NCBI GenBank assembly: GCA_964475205.1
Contig: CAYYVQ010000039.1
Location: 1-26,175 of the forward strand
Source of the DNA: CAYSRM01 sp964475205
Lineage (GTDB): Bacteria > Verrucomicrobiota > Kiritimatiellia > UBA8416 > CAYSRM01
DNA length: 26,175 bases
Direction of reading: 5' to 3'
Shown here: positions 26,069 through 26,175 of the stretch, piece after piece
How the letters are laid out: every line of letters starts with the position of its first letter
Position numbering within the stretch: position 1 is the stretch's first letter
Program-made: the position numbers and the translations under genes
The notes under the pieces: generated by a model
Seen by the model: only the letters and a program-made list of their open reading frames with translations
Database searches by the model: none
Told to the model about the DNA's origin: nothing

Positions 26069-26175
26069 CAGCAGGTTGTGTCAACCTGCTGCTGCGTGAG
26101 ATGAGAGAGCAGCGTGAGATTCAGAGGCAGCGGGTTACGGGATAACCCGCTGTACGTGTGGAGAGTACAGCAGGT
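26069..26175. repeat. Palindromic hairpin repeat array (right edge)
   Basis: This is the same family as 1-465. A type B hairpin (26069-26091) is followed by a type A hairpin CAGCGGGTTA-CGGGA-TAACCCGCTG (26128-26152), then the start of another type B unit cut by the window edge. The array begins 27 bp after the aspS stop, where the first hairpin might assist termination. The unit starting at 26101 matches position 1 of the window closely. Confidence 0.9.

Overview
The window most resembles a PVC-group bacterium, probably Kiritimatiellota or a related Verrucomicrobiota lineage. This is an inference from content, not a search. The clues are enormous secreted proteins built from Asp/Gly-rich calcium-loop repeats, LamG, FG-GAP and InlB-like modules, a C-terminal 'YxVxYC..L..W....YRV' module on both giants, a sigma-54 activator, and intergenic DNA full of palindromic repeats. 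Base composition is near 50% GC and looks even across the genes. Both window edges lie in the same palindromic repeat family, so the window may be a whole contig that broke at repeats.

Layout. Positions 1-768 hold no convincing protein gene: they carry a tandem array of hairpin repeats, then a direct duplication of about 120 bp that includes the 3' end of a tRNA gene. A complete tRNA-Gly(GCC) lies at 769-843 on the minus strand. A 777-residue sigma-54 enhancer-binding protein (1011-3344, minus) has an alpha-helical, TPR-like N-terminus and a non-Fis C-terminal winged helix. It is followed by a 539-bp divergent intergenic region with a plausible -24/-12 promoter facing right.

A tightly packed plus-strand operon runs from 3884 to 22900: exported coiled-coil protein (355 aa), secreted subtilisin-like protease (1776 aa; ATGA overlap), second exported coiled-coil protein (158 aa; 2-bp gap), giant secreted protein with an embedded papain-like protease (3649 aa), and a lipoprotein. 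The coiled-coil/giant pairing occurs twice. The arrangement suggests a cell-surface or secreted two-protease, calcium-dependent assembly switched on by the divergent sigma-54 activator. That is a hypothesis from layout and motifs.

The right end holds housekeeping-type genes: a membrane-anchored LysM-L,D-transpeptidase (22957-23907), a 175-bp MITE-like inverted-repeat element in the aspS leader, and aspS (24204-26042), whose sequence resembles the alphaproteobacterial, possibly non-discriminating type. The hairpin repeat array then resumes at 26069.
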